A stretch of DNA of 44,932 nucleotides from Candidatus Heimdallarchaeota archaeon (GTDB lineage Archaea > Asgardarchaeota > Heimdallarchaeia > Heimdallarchaeales > Heimdallarchaeaceae). The notes under the pieces were generated by a model, which was not told where the DNA came from, searched no databases, and saw nothing but the letters and a program-made list of their open reading frames with translations. Shown here one piece after another: positions 7,414 to 16,503 of the stretch (position 1 is its first letter; each line of letters starts with the position of its first letter). The stretch covers positions 1 through 44,932 of the forward strand of contig BPTM01000174.1 in the NCBI GenBank assembly GCA_023705945.1. The letters run 5' to 3'. The position numbers and the translations under genes are program-made.

Positions 7414-8556
7414 ATGAAACTCAATAAAACTACACTTACAATTGCTATTATTGCGTCAATGATGTTATTGAGTATTAGTTCAAAAGAGAGTTCTGTTAAT
7501 CTTACTTATGCTGCTGATTTTGAAAATGCTTGGCATCATTCTTTAATATATAGTGACGATGCTTGGGAAATAACTCAAGGAAGAAAGGAAATTGTTGTCG
7601 CTATAATTGATTCTGGTGTTGACTTTTCACATCCAGATATCATTAATTCTCAGTGGATAAACACTGGAGAGATAGCAAGAAATTCAATAGATGATGATGA
7701 AAATGGGTATGTAGATGATGTTTACGGTTGGGATTTTGTTTCAAATGACAGCGATCCTGGACCAACTTCAGATGATCCCGTGAATTGGCATGCAACTTTC
7801 ATAGCAGGAATCATTGCTGCACCAAAAGATGATTTTGGTGTAGTAGGTGTTGCACCTAATGTTACAATAATGAATATTCGTATTCTGAATGCAAAAAACT
7901 CCTTCTATAGTTATGAAACCTTTGGTAATGCTATAAGATATGCAGCTGAGAACGGTGCAGATGTTATCAATTTGAGTTTAACTCTTTATGATAATTCATC
8001 GCTATATATGGATGAGATAGAGTACGCAAATAGATTGAATATACCAGTCGTTGCAGCCACTGGAAATGACGATTTTTCTGTAATATCTTATCCTGCTAGA
8101 AGTGAAAATGTAATATCAGTGGGGGCTTCAACTAGTAGGAGTGAAAGAGCAGATTATAGTAACTATGGCGAAGAACTTGAACTTGTTGCTCCTGTTGGTA
8201 ATGCTGATGAAGATAATATTGTAAGCATTCTTCCTCCTGATCTTTATGCAACTGGTTGGGGTACTTCCTTTGCAGTACCTCAAGTTGTAGCTACGATAGC
8301 TTTAATGAAATCTCTGAATGATTCTTTATCAGTTGCTGAAATCCGAGATATTTTACATAGATCTGCTAAGGATTTAGGTGATACAGGACATGATGTTCAA
8401 ACTGGTTATGGCTTGTTGAATGTTTTCAGAGCAGTTCAGGCTGTATTAGACCCATCTATACTTCTTCATCCTTTTAACAGTAGTTACCAGTTTTTTATGA
8501 TTCTTCCTATTTTAACTATTATCACAATCGTAGTTTATAGAAAAAGAAAATCATGA
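7414..8556 (+). CDS. Secreted, membrane-anchored subtilisin-like serine peptidase (S8), copy 1
   Basis: 380 residues from ATG 7414. A signal peptide (residues 1 to about 33, hydrophobic TIAIIASMMLL) is followed by an S8 peptidase domain and a C-terminal membrane helix (FMILPILTIITIVV) with a basic tail, so the domain should face outside. Catalytic residues are Asp66 (AIIDSGVD), His126 (WHATFIAG), oxyanion Asn218 (AATGND) and Ser285 (GTSFAVPQV). The usual HGTH motif reads HATF. An in-frame ATG at 7369 is rejected because 7414 gives a clean signal peptide, with a TATA-like ATTTATGA centred about 27 bases before it. The next gene is a paralogue. Confidence 0.9.
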   Translation: MKLNKTTLTIAIIASMMLLSISSKESSVNLTYAADFENAWHHSLIYSDDAWEITQGRKEIVVAIIDSGVDFSHPDIINSQWINTGEIARNSIDDDENGYVDDVYGWDFVSNDSDPGPTSDDPVNWHATFIAGIIAAPKDDFGVVGVAPNVTIMNIRILNAKNSFYSYETFGNAIRYAAENGADVINLSLTLYDNSSLYMDEIEYANRLNIPVVAATGNDDFSVISYPARSENVISVGASTSRSERADYSNYGEELELVAPVGNADEDNIVSILPPDLYATGWGTSFAVPQVVATIALMKSLNDSLSVAEIRDILHRSAKDLGDTGHDVQTGYGLLNVFRAVQAVLDPSILLHPFNSSYQFFMILPILTIITIVVYRKRKS

Positions 8557-8622
8557 AGAAATAATTTTTTCCAATTATTGGAATTCAGTAATATTTATCA
8601 ATGCTAATTCTACCTTTTTAAT

Positions 8623-9798
8623 ATGTTAAAAAGAAGAAATGTTCGTACATTTTTTATTTGCTTAACAATTATAATGGTTGGTTTTTTAAGTCCCACTAAT
8701 AAAGTTCCTTTTCTAGTTAAAGGAGCTGAAATGACATTTCAACACCGACAGATAGACACAAGAGGTGCTTGGCAACATACCTATGGGTTTAAAGATATCA
8801 TTGTTGCTGTTATTGATTCTGGTATTGATTTCAATCATTCTGAAATAGAAAATGCTTCGTGGAATAATACGGATGAAATAGCTAACAATTCAATTGATGA
8901 TGATGGAAATGGATATATTGATGATACTCATGGTTGGGATTTTGTATCAAATGATAGCGAACCAGGTCCTGAAGATGGTGACCCAATACACTGGCATGCA
9001 ACATTCATTACTGGTCTAATAGCAGCAAAGATTGATGGAGAAGGGATTGCGGGAGTTGCACCAAATGTTACTGTTATGGATGTTAGGGTTTTAGATTCAG
9101 CAAATTATGCAGGAACCACAAATATAGGTTTAGGTGATGCTATACGATATGCTGTCGACAATGGTGCAGATGTAATTAACTTAAGTCTTCATTATTATGA
9201 TAACTCTTCATATTACTATGACGATATTGTTTATGCCATAGAACAAAATGTGGTTGTCGTTTCAGTAACAGGTAACAACTGGGTAATAAATGGTGGAGGT
9301 TTTGAATTTCAATCATTTCCAGGTGGTTATGATGAAGTTATTTCTGTAGGTGCAACAAGTTATTCTCAAGAAAAAGCTGATTATAGCAATTATGGAGAAT
9401 GGACTGAACTAGTCGCTCCTGTTGGTGATGAAGGAACTGGGATCCGAAGTATTGAACCTAGTGGTGGTTATTACTTTGGATGGGGAACATCATTTGCAGC
9501 ACCTCAAGTTGCAGCTGTTGTAGCGTTAATGAAATCTCTTAATAATTCTCTTAGAGTCAGTGAAATCAGAGAAATACTTCATAAAACAGCTATAGATTTA
9601 GGAGAAGGAGGAAAAGACATCTATTTTGGATATGGACTCCTTAACGCTTCTGCTGCAGTAAAAGAAGTACTATTTCCTTCTCAAGATAAACATAGTAACC
9701 TTGTTTGGTATATTGTGATACCTATAGTATCAATAGTCATTATTGCAGCAGTAGTTATACTTATTCTTGTGAAAACTGGTAAATTAAAATTGAAGTAG
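8623..9798 (+). CDS. Secreted, membrane-anchored subtilisin-like serine peptidase (S8), copy 2
   Basis: 391 residues with the same architecture as the gene before it: N-terminal signal segment (FFICLTIIMVGFL), S8 domain, C-terminal membrane helix (IVIPIVSIVIIAAVVILILV) and basic end. Catalytic residues are Asp65 (AVIDSGIDF), His125 (HWHATFITG), Asn218 (VTGNN) and Ser290 (GWGTSFAAPQV). Between Asp and His both copies carry the same Asp-rich stretch (SIDDDGNGYIDD here), which may bind calcium. The two are clearly tandem duplicates that have diverged. A TATA-like AATATTTATC is centred about 27 bases before the ATG. Probable role: degrading extracellular protein to peptides for the importer downstream. 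Confidence 0.9.
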   Translation: MLKRRNVRTFFICLTIIMVGFLSPTNKVPFLVKGAEMTFQHRQIDTRGAWQHTYGFKDIIVAVIDSGIDFNHSEIENASWNNTDEIANNSIDDDGNGYIDDTHGWDFVSNDSEPGPEDGDPIHWHATFITGLIAAKIDGEGIAGVAPNVTVMDVRVLDSANYAGTTNIGLGDAIRYAVDNGADVINLSLHYYDNSSYYYDDIVYAIEQNVVVVSVTGNNWVINGGGFEFQSFPGGYDEVISVGATSYSQEKADYSNYGEWTELVAPVGDEGTGIRSIEPSGGYYFGWGTSFAAPQVAAVVALMKSLNNSLRVSEIREILHKTAIDLGEGGKDIYFGYGLLNASAAVKEVLFPSQDKHSNLVWYIVIPIVSIVIIAAVVILILVKTGKLKLK

Positions 9799-9805
9799 TA
9801 ATTAT

Positions 9806-9827
9806 CTTTCTTCTTTCCAATTTTTCA
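9806..9827 (+). terminator. T-rich terminator after the second subtilase gene
   Basis: The pyrimidine-rich sequence after the stop, tctttcttctttccaatttt, is typical of archaeal intrinsic termination. Confidence 0.4.
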
Positions 9828-9864
9828 CCCAAATTCTTAATATGCATCATTTATTTCCTACTTT

Positions 9865-10980
9865 ATGAAAGCAAGAGATCTTGGTATACCATTTGAAGGA
9901 GCAACTGGTAAGAACAATGCAATAACAGATGTGGATGGAGTTCTGGTTGGTCATTCAACTATTATCGAAGGAGAAGGAGATCTTATTGTTGGAGAAGGTC
10001 CTATTCGAACAGGTGTGACAGCTATCTTACCATGTGGTAAAAATCTGAATGAGGTTTTCGCGGGATATTTCGCTTATAATGGTAATGGTGAAATGACTGG
10101 TTCTGCTTGGATAGAAGAATCAGGTCAATTAAAAGGTCCTATTTGCATAACTAACACCCACAGTGTTGGAGTTGTTAGAGATGCTGTTATTGAATGGATT
10201 TTTAAGAAAGGTTTAGCCAAACAAAGAATTTTCTGGTCTCTCTCTATTGTTGCGGAGACTTATGACGGTTTATTAAATGATATTAATGGTTTTCATGTCA
10301 CAAAAAAGCATGCATTTGAAGCTTTAGATTCTGCGAAAAGTGGTTCTGTTACTGAAGGGAACGTGGGTGGAGGAACAGGCATAATATGTCATCAGTTCAA
10401 AGGAGGGATCGGAACAAGTTCTAGAGTTGTTGATAAGAAACATGGGGGGTATTCTGTAGGTGTATTAGTTCAAGCAAATTATGGACTTCGAGAACATCTT
10501 ACAATTGCAGGTGTTCCTGTAGGAATAGAAATGAAAAATGATTGCAAACCTAAATTCAAATTTGAAATTAATCAAAATCAGGAAAATGGTTCTATAATAG
10601 TAATTATTGCTACTAACGCACCTCTCTTGCCTATTCAACTAAAGAGATTAGCGAAAAGAGTACCTGCAGGTTTAGCAAGAGTTGGTGGTTATGGCGGGAA
10701 TTATTCAGGAGATATTTTCCTTGCTTTTTCCACCGCTAACATATTTGAAGACGGAGTAAACAATGAAGAAAAAACAAGAACGGTTTCTACTCTCGATAAC
10801 AAACATATTTCTTCTTTATTCAAAGCTGTTGCTGAAGCGACAGAAGAAGCGATAACTAATGCTCTGATAAATGCTGAAACTATGAAGGGGATTAACGATA
10901 ATATTGTCTATTCTCTTCCTCATGACAAGTTAAAAGAAGTTATGAAAAAATATAATCGTTTGAATAGAACTGAAAAATAA
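9865..10980 (+). CDS. P1-family (S58) aminopeptidase/esterase, DmpA type with Ser nucleophile
   Basis: 371 residues. P1 peptidases are Ntn-like hydrolases that cleave themselves and release N-terminal amino acids, D-residues or beta-amino acids from short peptides. Family landmarks: the N-terminal ITDVDGVLVGHST, RTGVTAILPCG, THSVGVVRDAVIEW, NVGGGTGIICHQFKGGIGTS, and the self-cleavage site predicted at Gly242-Ser243 followed by IIVIIATNAPLLP, which makes Ser243 the nucleophile. The C-terminal part has AKRVPAGLARVGGYGGNYSGD. There is no signal peptide, so it acts in the cytoplasm. A TATA-like CTTAATATGC about 26 bases before the ATG indicates its own leaderless promoter. A second, more NylC-like member lies at 15.5-16.5 kb. 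Confidence 0.93.
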   Translation: MKARDLGIPFEGATGKNNAITDVDGVLVGHSTIIEGEGDLIVGEGPIRTGVTAILPCGKNLNEVFAGYFAYNGNGEMTGSAWIEESGQLKGPICITNTHSVGVVRDAVIEWIFKKGLAKQRIFWSLSIVAETYDGLLNDINGFHVTKKHAFEALDSAKSGSVTEGNVGGGTGIICHQFKGGIGTSSRVVDKKHGGYSVGVLVQANYGLREHLTIAGVPVGIEMKNDCKPKFKFEINQNQENGSIIVIIATNAPLLPIQLKRLAKRVPAGLARVGGYGGNYSGDIFLAFSTANIFEDGVNNEEKTRTVSTLDNKHISSLFKAVAEATEEAITNALINAETMKGINDNIVYSLPHDKLKEVMKKYNRLNRTEK

Positions 10981-11002
10981 AAGAAGAATAAAAGAGGGTA
11001 TG

Positions 11003-12820
11003 TTACAACCTTCTTTTGAAGAAATCGATGAAATGTTTGAAAGTTCGTATTCTCATTCCGATATCAGAGAAAGCACCGTGACCTTCATCAGCAAATTCGA
11101 CATACTCGAATGTCTTTTCGCCTTCAGTTTCTTCCTTCCAGCCCATTTCTATGAGTTTGTCTCTGAATTGTCTACTCTCTTCTACTGGACATCGAGGGTC
11201 ATTCACTCCATGAATCATCTGAATTGGAACTTTAATATCTTCAATAAAATTCATAGCAGATCCATTTTTCCAAACTTCTTTGTTTTCTTCATAAGATCCC
11301 AGATGTTGAATAAGAAAGTATTGGAAATGAGCTTTAGATTTGTCATACATTGTTTTTAGATCAGAAATTCCTATCCATGCAGAACCAGTTTTCCAACCTT
11401 CATCTGCATATTTTGTTAATTGAATGAATGTCATAAATCCACCGTATGATCCACCAAAAACACCAATTCTATCAGGGTCAACATAATCTAATTTTTCTAA
11501 ATATTTTTTAGCCCAAACAACATCTTTTCCGTCTCCTCCTCCCCAATCTTTTAGGTTGAGTTCCATGAATTCCTTTCCGTAACCAGTACTTCCTCTAATA
11601 TTAGGATTTAGAATTACAAATCCTTCATGAGCAAAGACTTGTGAAAACATGTCAAACATTTGGAAGTATTGTCCTGTTGGTCCTCCATGAACATTAACTA
11701 AAGCAGGATATTTTTTACCTGGCTCAAGTTTAGGCGTATAGAGTGTAGCAGCAATTTCTATTTCATCAAAAGATGGGTATTTGATGTACTGTTGTTTATA
11801 GAAATCATCCGCCTCTAAATCAGTTTGAGGGGGAATCAAAATCTTCTCTTCATCATTTTCTATATCATACCTACCTAAAATCACAGGAGTCTCTGAATCC
11901 ATTCTCATATAGACAAAATACTTGTCATTCAGACACCATCGAGTATAGTATGTAAGCCCTTTGAACCCTAGCTCTTTAACCTCTCCAGATTCAGTATCGT
12001 AAACAATTGGTGTTAATTCTGCTTCTTTATTTCTAAATGCTACAAGCTTTTTACTGTCACTTGAGAACCTACTAGGGGTTTCTTCATACTTTCCTTCTCC
12101 TAACCACTTGATTTGGTTAGTTTCAAGATTGTAAAGACCAGTAATTGCTATCCCAGTTTGATCACTTGATATTGATAGGTATTTACCATCTTTACTTACT
12201 TGGTTGAAAGAATCATTAGAATCATCAGAGATATTGACTAATTTCTTAATATCGCTACCATCTTCTCTGATAGCCCAAACATCAGTATTTTTTATGTTAT
12301 AAGTTTCATTATAATTGAAATAAATCCAACCATTTTCAGCCCATTCAGCAAGCCCCCAAACAGGTTTATCAAAAGCTGTCAGTTGCAGTACTTCTTTAGA
12401 TTCGAGATCAAGAATGAACAGATTCATTTGGTCGTGCCTGTTTGAAGAGAAAAGAAGTTTCTTTCCGTCAGGACTCACATCTATAGGATATTCTTGAGCT
12501 TTTGGTGTATCTGTAAGTTGAATACTTTCTTTAGTTTCAGTGTTGAAAAGATAGATGTTATGTTGTTCATCTCCATCAATATCACGAGTATAAGTTATGT
12601 GTATATCATCTTTTAACCAAATATAACCCGCGCGGATTGCTTTTGGAAGCTCTCCATCAGTAATTTGATTGTATTCTAAAGTTGCTGGATCTAAAATATA
12701 AAACTCCTGTCTTTTTGTTTTATTCCAGTAAAAACTTATTTTATCTCCTTTATTATTTGCTGAAATGAAAGAAAAACTAGGAATAGATGCTAGTTTCTCT
12801 AAAGTAATCTCTTTAACCAT
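11003..12820 (-). CDS. Prolyl-oligopeptidase family (S9) serine peptidase, acylaminoacyl-peptidase-like
   Basis: 605 residues, cytoplasmic. The first ~330 residues are beta-propeller repeats of the WD40-like/TolB kind (ISVSPDGKKL-type units such as YPIDVSPDGKKLLFSSNRHD). The C-terminal alpha/beta hydrolase carries the catalytic triad Ser458 (FGGSYGGFM), Asp541 (GVNDPRCP) and His581 (DEGHGAF), plus the oxyanion-region HGGPTG. Such enzymes cut short peptides or remove acylated N-terminal residues. It follows the formamidase-family gene in the same direction with a short gap, at the downstream end of the peptide-utilisation cluster, and converges with the DmpA-type peptidase gene. Confidence 0.93.
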   Translation of the reverse strand: MVKEITLEKLASIPSFSFISANNKGDKISFYWNKTKRQEFYILDPATLEYNQITDGELPKAIRAGYIWLKDDIHITYTRDIDGDEQHNIYLFNTETKESIQLTDTPKAQEYPIDVSPDGKKLLFSSNRHDQMNLFILDLESKEVLQLTAFDKPVWGLAEWAENGWIYFNYNETYNIKNTDVWAIREDGSDIKKLVNISDDSNDSFNQVSKDGKYLSISSDQTGIAITGLYNLETNQIKWLGEGKYEETPSRFSSDSKKLVAFRNKEAELTPIVYDTESGEVKELGFKGLTYYTRWCLNDKYFVYMRMDSETPVILGRYDIENDEEKILIPPQTDLEADDFYKQQYIKYPSFDEIEIAATLYTPKLEPGKKYPALVNVHGGPTGQYFQMFDMFSQVFAHEGFVILNPNIRGSTGYGKEFMELNLKDWGGGDGKDVVWAKKYLEKLDYVDPDRIGVFGGSYGGFMTFIQLTKYADEGWKTGSAWIGISDLKTMYDKSKAHFQYFLIQHLGSYEENKEVWKNGSAMNFIEDIKVPIQMIHGVNDPRCPVEESRQFRDKLIEMGWKEETEGEKTFEYVEFADEGHGAFSDIGMRIRTFKHFIDFFKRRL

Positions 12821-12869
12821 ATTAATTCAAACAAAAAATATGAATGATGTTAAATAATTTTTCTGAATG

Positions 12870-13784
12870 TCAATAATTCATCAAATCCTCGAATATTGAT
12901 TTAGGTAGAACTGCTCTTACTCCTGGAGTTATGTCAACAAGTTGACTAATTCTCATGTCGACTACGCAACTACAAAGAGCATAAGCCTCTTCTCTAGTCA
13001 GACCTTTTTCTTGAACTATCCAATCAATCATATCCCTTAAAGCAATTTTACAAGCTTCATCAGCTGTTTCTCCCCATGCAGTAGTCATATAATATTCATC
13101 ATTCTCATAATGAGGGCGCTCGATTTTCTTGTTCTTATTAACAATAAATTTTATCGTAACATCTGCATCAATCTCGACAGCTGTTCCACAGACTTCACCA
13201 TCTCCTTGTACAGCATGAACATCACCTACACAAAATAGGGCTCCTTTAACAAAAACTGGGAGATATACAATTGTTCCTGCGGTACATGCACGACTATCCA
13301 TATTCCCTCCGTATTCTTTAGGAATTAATGTTCCATGGTCATGGGTTACTTCTTTAGGTGCCACAATCATTGTTCCTGGGAAAGGATCAATTGGTATTTT
13401 TACTTTATCACAAAATATCGCATAACCATCTTTGATAGGGATTATTCTAGTCCATGGTTCTGGAAAATCAGGCGCTAGAAAACCAAAATTAGGTATGATG
13501 CAGCAAGAACCTTGTTCCGCTACATCTATGTTGAGTATATGGACCTCTAACGTGTCGCCCGGTTCTGCACCTTTCACATAGACAGGACCAGTTGCTGGAT
13601 TAATGTGTTCCATATCAAAGTCAATCGGCAAATCTTCAGGTTTTTGAATTACTTGATTAAAAGCATCTTTACATTCGAAAACAACCGTATCACCAGAATC
13701 AATCGTTAAAACCGGAGGGTTATTTTTATCAGCTTTGTAAACTACATCCTTCATAGTTATCCTATGTGCATTTCCTGTATTCAT
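12870..13784 (-). CDS. Acetamidase/formamidase family amidase
   Basis: 304 residues. The family signature is present: NPATGPVYVKGAEPGDTLEV, a PNFGFLAPDFPEPW stretch, KIPIDPFPGTMIVAPKE, the HGTLIPKEYGGNMDSR metal/active-site region, FCVGDVHAVQGDGEVCG (the G-D-x-H-A-x-Q-G-D-G-E block) and a final CSCVVDMRISQLVD. The family hydrolyses formamide, acetamide and related small amides to ammonia and the acid. The true substrate is open. ATG 13784 is preferred over ATG 13754 because a T/A-rich promoter element (CTTTTTAATTT) sits suitably upstream. It lies 70 bases after the amidohydrolase gene and may be in the same unit or have its own promoter. Confidence 0.92.
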   Translation of the reverse strand: MNTGNAHRITMKDVVYKADKNNPPVLTIDSGDTVVFECKDAFNQVIQKPEDLPIDFDMEHINPATGPVYVKGAEPGDTLEVHILNIDVAEQGSCCIIPNFGFLAPDFPEPWTRIIPIKDGYAIFCDKVKIPIDPFPGTMIVAPKEVTHDHGTLIPKEYGGNMDSRACTAGTIVYLPVFVKGALFCVGDVHAVQGDGEVCGTAVEIDADVTIKFIVNKNKKIERPHYENDEYYMTTAWGETADEACKIALRDMIDWIVQEKGLTREEAYALCSCVVDMRISQLVDITPGVRAVLPKSIFEDLMNY

Positions 13785-13853
13785 TTCAGTATCACAAAGA
13801 AAAGAAAGAATTGGAAATTAAAAAGATTTTCAGTTGTTGTATCGTTATTTTCT

Positions 13854-15466
13854 CTATTGTATTGAATTATCTTGCTGATACACTATTCTTCCTTCTATAA
13901 TTGTCATGATTATTGGTATATCAATTATGTTTTCATGGGGAATTGAAAGAATATCTTCACCTAGAATTACAAAATCTGCGAGTTTTCCTACCTCAATAGA
14001 ACCCAGACTATTTTCATCAAAGGAGTGATAAGCTGCATTTATTGTATATAACTTCAAAGCTTCTACAACTGAAATTTTCTGACTCTTTCCAATATCTCTG
14101 CCTAATTTTGTTTTTCTGTTTACTAGAGAATGGATTGCCATTAACGGTCGGAAAGGAGCACAAGGGTGATCTGAATGTGCAGAAACTATTACTTCATTGT
14201 CTAAGAATAATTTTGCTGCGAACATATTTTCTAGTCGTTTCTCACCAAAGGAAGGAATAAGCTTATCTCCATGGTAGTACGGATAGGTCCAAAGATTGTT
14301 GGCAACATTTCCAATTCTTTTATTTTACCCACTAATTCTTGGTTAATAACTGTACAATGTATAATTCTATTTCTTGGATCTTTTCGGGGGTATTTCTTCT
14401 GTAATTCCTCAATGATATCAAGATAGATTTCAATTGCTTTGTCTCCGTTTGCGTGAGCAGAAATCCTATAATCTTTCTCATAAGCCTTTTTTAGAATATT
14501 AGCTGCAAGTTCTGGTGTTGTTGCCATCACACCATAAAAATCTGGTTTATCTAGATATGGTTCTGTTACTGCAGCTGTTCTTGCTGAAATAGCCCCATCA
14601 AAGAAAAATTTCAAACCACAGATACGTAACCAGTCATCACCAATTCCTCTATATATTCCTAGTTTATTCAATTCATCCAAAAGGTCGATTGTAATATCCA
14701 TTCTAACTCTAATAGGTAGCTTGTTAGCATTCTTCAAATCAATGGCTGCTCTTATTGAAGACCTTGCTACTAGATCATAAACACAAGTTAAACCCACTGA
14801 TGCTTCTTCTTCTAAAATTGATTTTGCGCCAAAATATGCTTGATCTCTTGTTGGCTCAGGATAACCTTCAGGTCTTAAAACTGCATAAGCTTCTTCGTGA
14901 ATACCACCTGTAAGCTCACCTTTATCATTACGGTCGAATTTACCCCCTACAGGATCAGGTGTATTCTTTGTTACTCCAGCTTGTTCAAAAGCATATGAGT
15001 TAGCTATCTCAAAATGACCTCCAACAGTAGTTATCATTATAGGGTGCTCAATAGATATTTCATCTAATTCCCATCTTGTAGGATGTCTTTTCTCTGCAAG
15101 TTTAGAATCATCTTCTTGATAACCAAAAATCCATTCTCCTATCAGAGTATTAGCAGCTTTTTCCTTTAAGACTCTTTGAATATCTGCAATGGACTTGATT
15201 CCTGCTTCTTCACTCAAATCTGTATACATTAATCTGTTAGATCCTTCCCTCATGAAATGTCCATGAGAATCAATTATTCCTGGAATAACAGTTTTTCCAG
15301 ATAAATCGATTATTTCTGTTTGTTCTCCAACAAATCTTTCGATTTCTGTATTGCTTCCTACAGCAACTATTTTACCAAATTTCACTGCTACAGCTTTAAC
15401 GATAGTTTCATTCTTATCAATGGTAATAACTTTTCCATTTTTAAGAATTAGATCTGCAAACAGCAT
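13854..15466 (-). pseudogene. YtcJ-like amidohydrolase (amidohydrolase_3), frameshifted
   Basis: The N-terminal two thirds (DLILKNGKVITIDKN, the metal motif PGIIDSHGHFMREG, ISAHANGDKAIEIY, IIHCTVIN) belong to the YtcJ/COG1574 metal-dependent amidohydrolases. The frame then runs wrongly into a stop at 14231. A frame change at about 14284-14290 restores a natural sequence (FGP, then YPYYHGDKLIPSFGEKRLEN) leading into MFAAKLFLDN, the SAHSDHPCAPF metal-ligand motif and the usual GSIEVGKLADFVILG end. One base appears to be missing in the GGACCTATCC stretch, which is not a homopolymer. ATG 15466 is preferred over GTG 15478, which overlaps the preceding P1 gene. Substrates of this family are diverse (exocyclic amides or formyl groups). 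It is either a damaged gene or a sequence error. Confidence 0.85.
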
Positions 15467-15470
15467 TATT

Positions 15471-16478
15471 CTAACCACTCTTCATGTAAATTTGACCTGT
15501 TTGATTCTCTTCAAAACAACTCAAAACTGCATCCCAAGCGACTTCTGATGCTATTAAACCAAATTTAGTAAAATCTAATTGTTTGTTTTCTATCTCATTT
15601 GTTGATATCATAAACAAGACATCACCATCTGTGATTGTATGAAAGGGATGAATAGCTCTTGACATTGATGTGTGAATTTGACGAGCTATTTGACGCAGAG
15701 TAAATTCGTCCATTTTTTGATTTGTTATGACTATTGTTAGTGTTGTGTTCTGAGTAATTGTTTGTTGTTCATTGTTAGTACTATCGTCCTTCTCAAATTC
15801 CTTAGAAATATCATTCATTATGTCAATGTGTCGTTTCTTTGAATTATCCCAAAAACCCCTGACAATTTCTCCTTCTCTATTCATAATTGCTCCAACAGAA
15901 TTCACTACAGTGCTAATCAGAATTTTTGTTTCTCCCACTTGTCTGAAGGCTCCACCTTGACCACCAAGCTGAGCATGATTATAGTTTACAGTTTTTCCAA
16001 CTGTAGGCGTTTTTCCTGCACCTTGATTGCCAATTGGAAGAATTCCCTCTCTAGCTGTTCTTACTGCTGCTCTACCGAGTTCTTTATCAGGATAAATAGT
16101 ATTTCCTCGAAAACCAATATCAAATATAATAGCTCCTGGTACTATTGGAACTTTATCCCAATCAGGTGAATAATTATTCTTTTTCAATAGTTCAGCCGTA
16201 ACTCCTGCTATTGCTTCGAATCCAAATAAGGTTCCTCCTGAGAAACAAACAGCATTAGCAGAAGTCCAGTGTTGTCCAATTACTCCAACAGCTCCTCCTC
16301 TGACATCTACATGCATCATATTATCTTTCATTATTTGAAAAACTGTACACCCTGTTGGTCCTTCTTCATACTCACCTATACCAACCTTAACTCCGGGAAA
16401 ATCAAATTTTATGAATGGTTCTCTATAATCTGTTTTAGGTTTCAGCTCCATTATTTCATTCGATAAATATTCCTTCAT
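15471..16478 (-). CDS. P1-family Ntn hydrolase, NylC-like with Thr nucleophile
   Basis: 335 residues from ATG 16478. Landmarks of the P1/DmpA-NylC fold: FPGVKVGIGEYEEGPTGCTVF, DVRGGAVGVIG, VCFSGGTLFGFEAIAGV, PIVPGAIIFDIGFRGNTIYPD and VNYNHAQLGGQGGAFRQVG. Self-cleavage is predicted in QNTTLTIVITNQ between Asn and Thr (N252/T253 counting from the longer in-frame start at 16502), leaving an N-terminal Thr as in 6-aminohexanoate-oligomer hydrolase NylC. The 16478 start has a GTGAT SD-like element just before it; ATG 16502 has none. It lies one base after the aminotransferase stop and overlaps the amidohydrolase start, so it is within the operon. Likely role: cutting amides of beta- or omega-amino acids inside the cell. 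Confidence 0.88.
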   Translation of the reverse strand: MKEYLSNEIMELKPKTDYREPFIKFDFPGVKVGIGEYEEGPTGCTVFQIMKDNMMHVDVRGGAVGVIGQHWTSANAVCFSGGTLFGFEAIAGVTAELLKKNNYSPDWDKVPIVPGAIIFDIGFRGNTIYPDKELGRAAVRTAREGILPIGNQGAGKTPTVGKTVNYNHAQLGGQGGAFRQVGETKILISTVVNSVGAIMNREGEIVRGFWDNSKKRHIDIMNDISKEFEKDDSTNNEQQTITQNTTLTIVITNQKMDEFTLRQIARQIHTSMSRAIHPFHTITDGDVLFMISTNEIENKQLDFTKFGLIASEVAWDAVLSCFEENQTGQIYMKSG

Positions 16479-16503
16479 TACATCACTTCTTAGTTTCAAC
16501 ATA

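Noticed and set aside
11000-11359. A 119-codon plus-strand open frame opposite the end of the S9 peptidase gene.
   Set aside because: It is antisense to the catalytic His/Asp region of the peptidase and has no family features.
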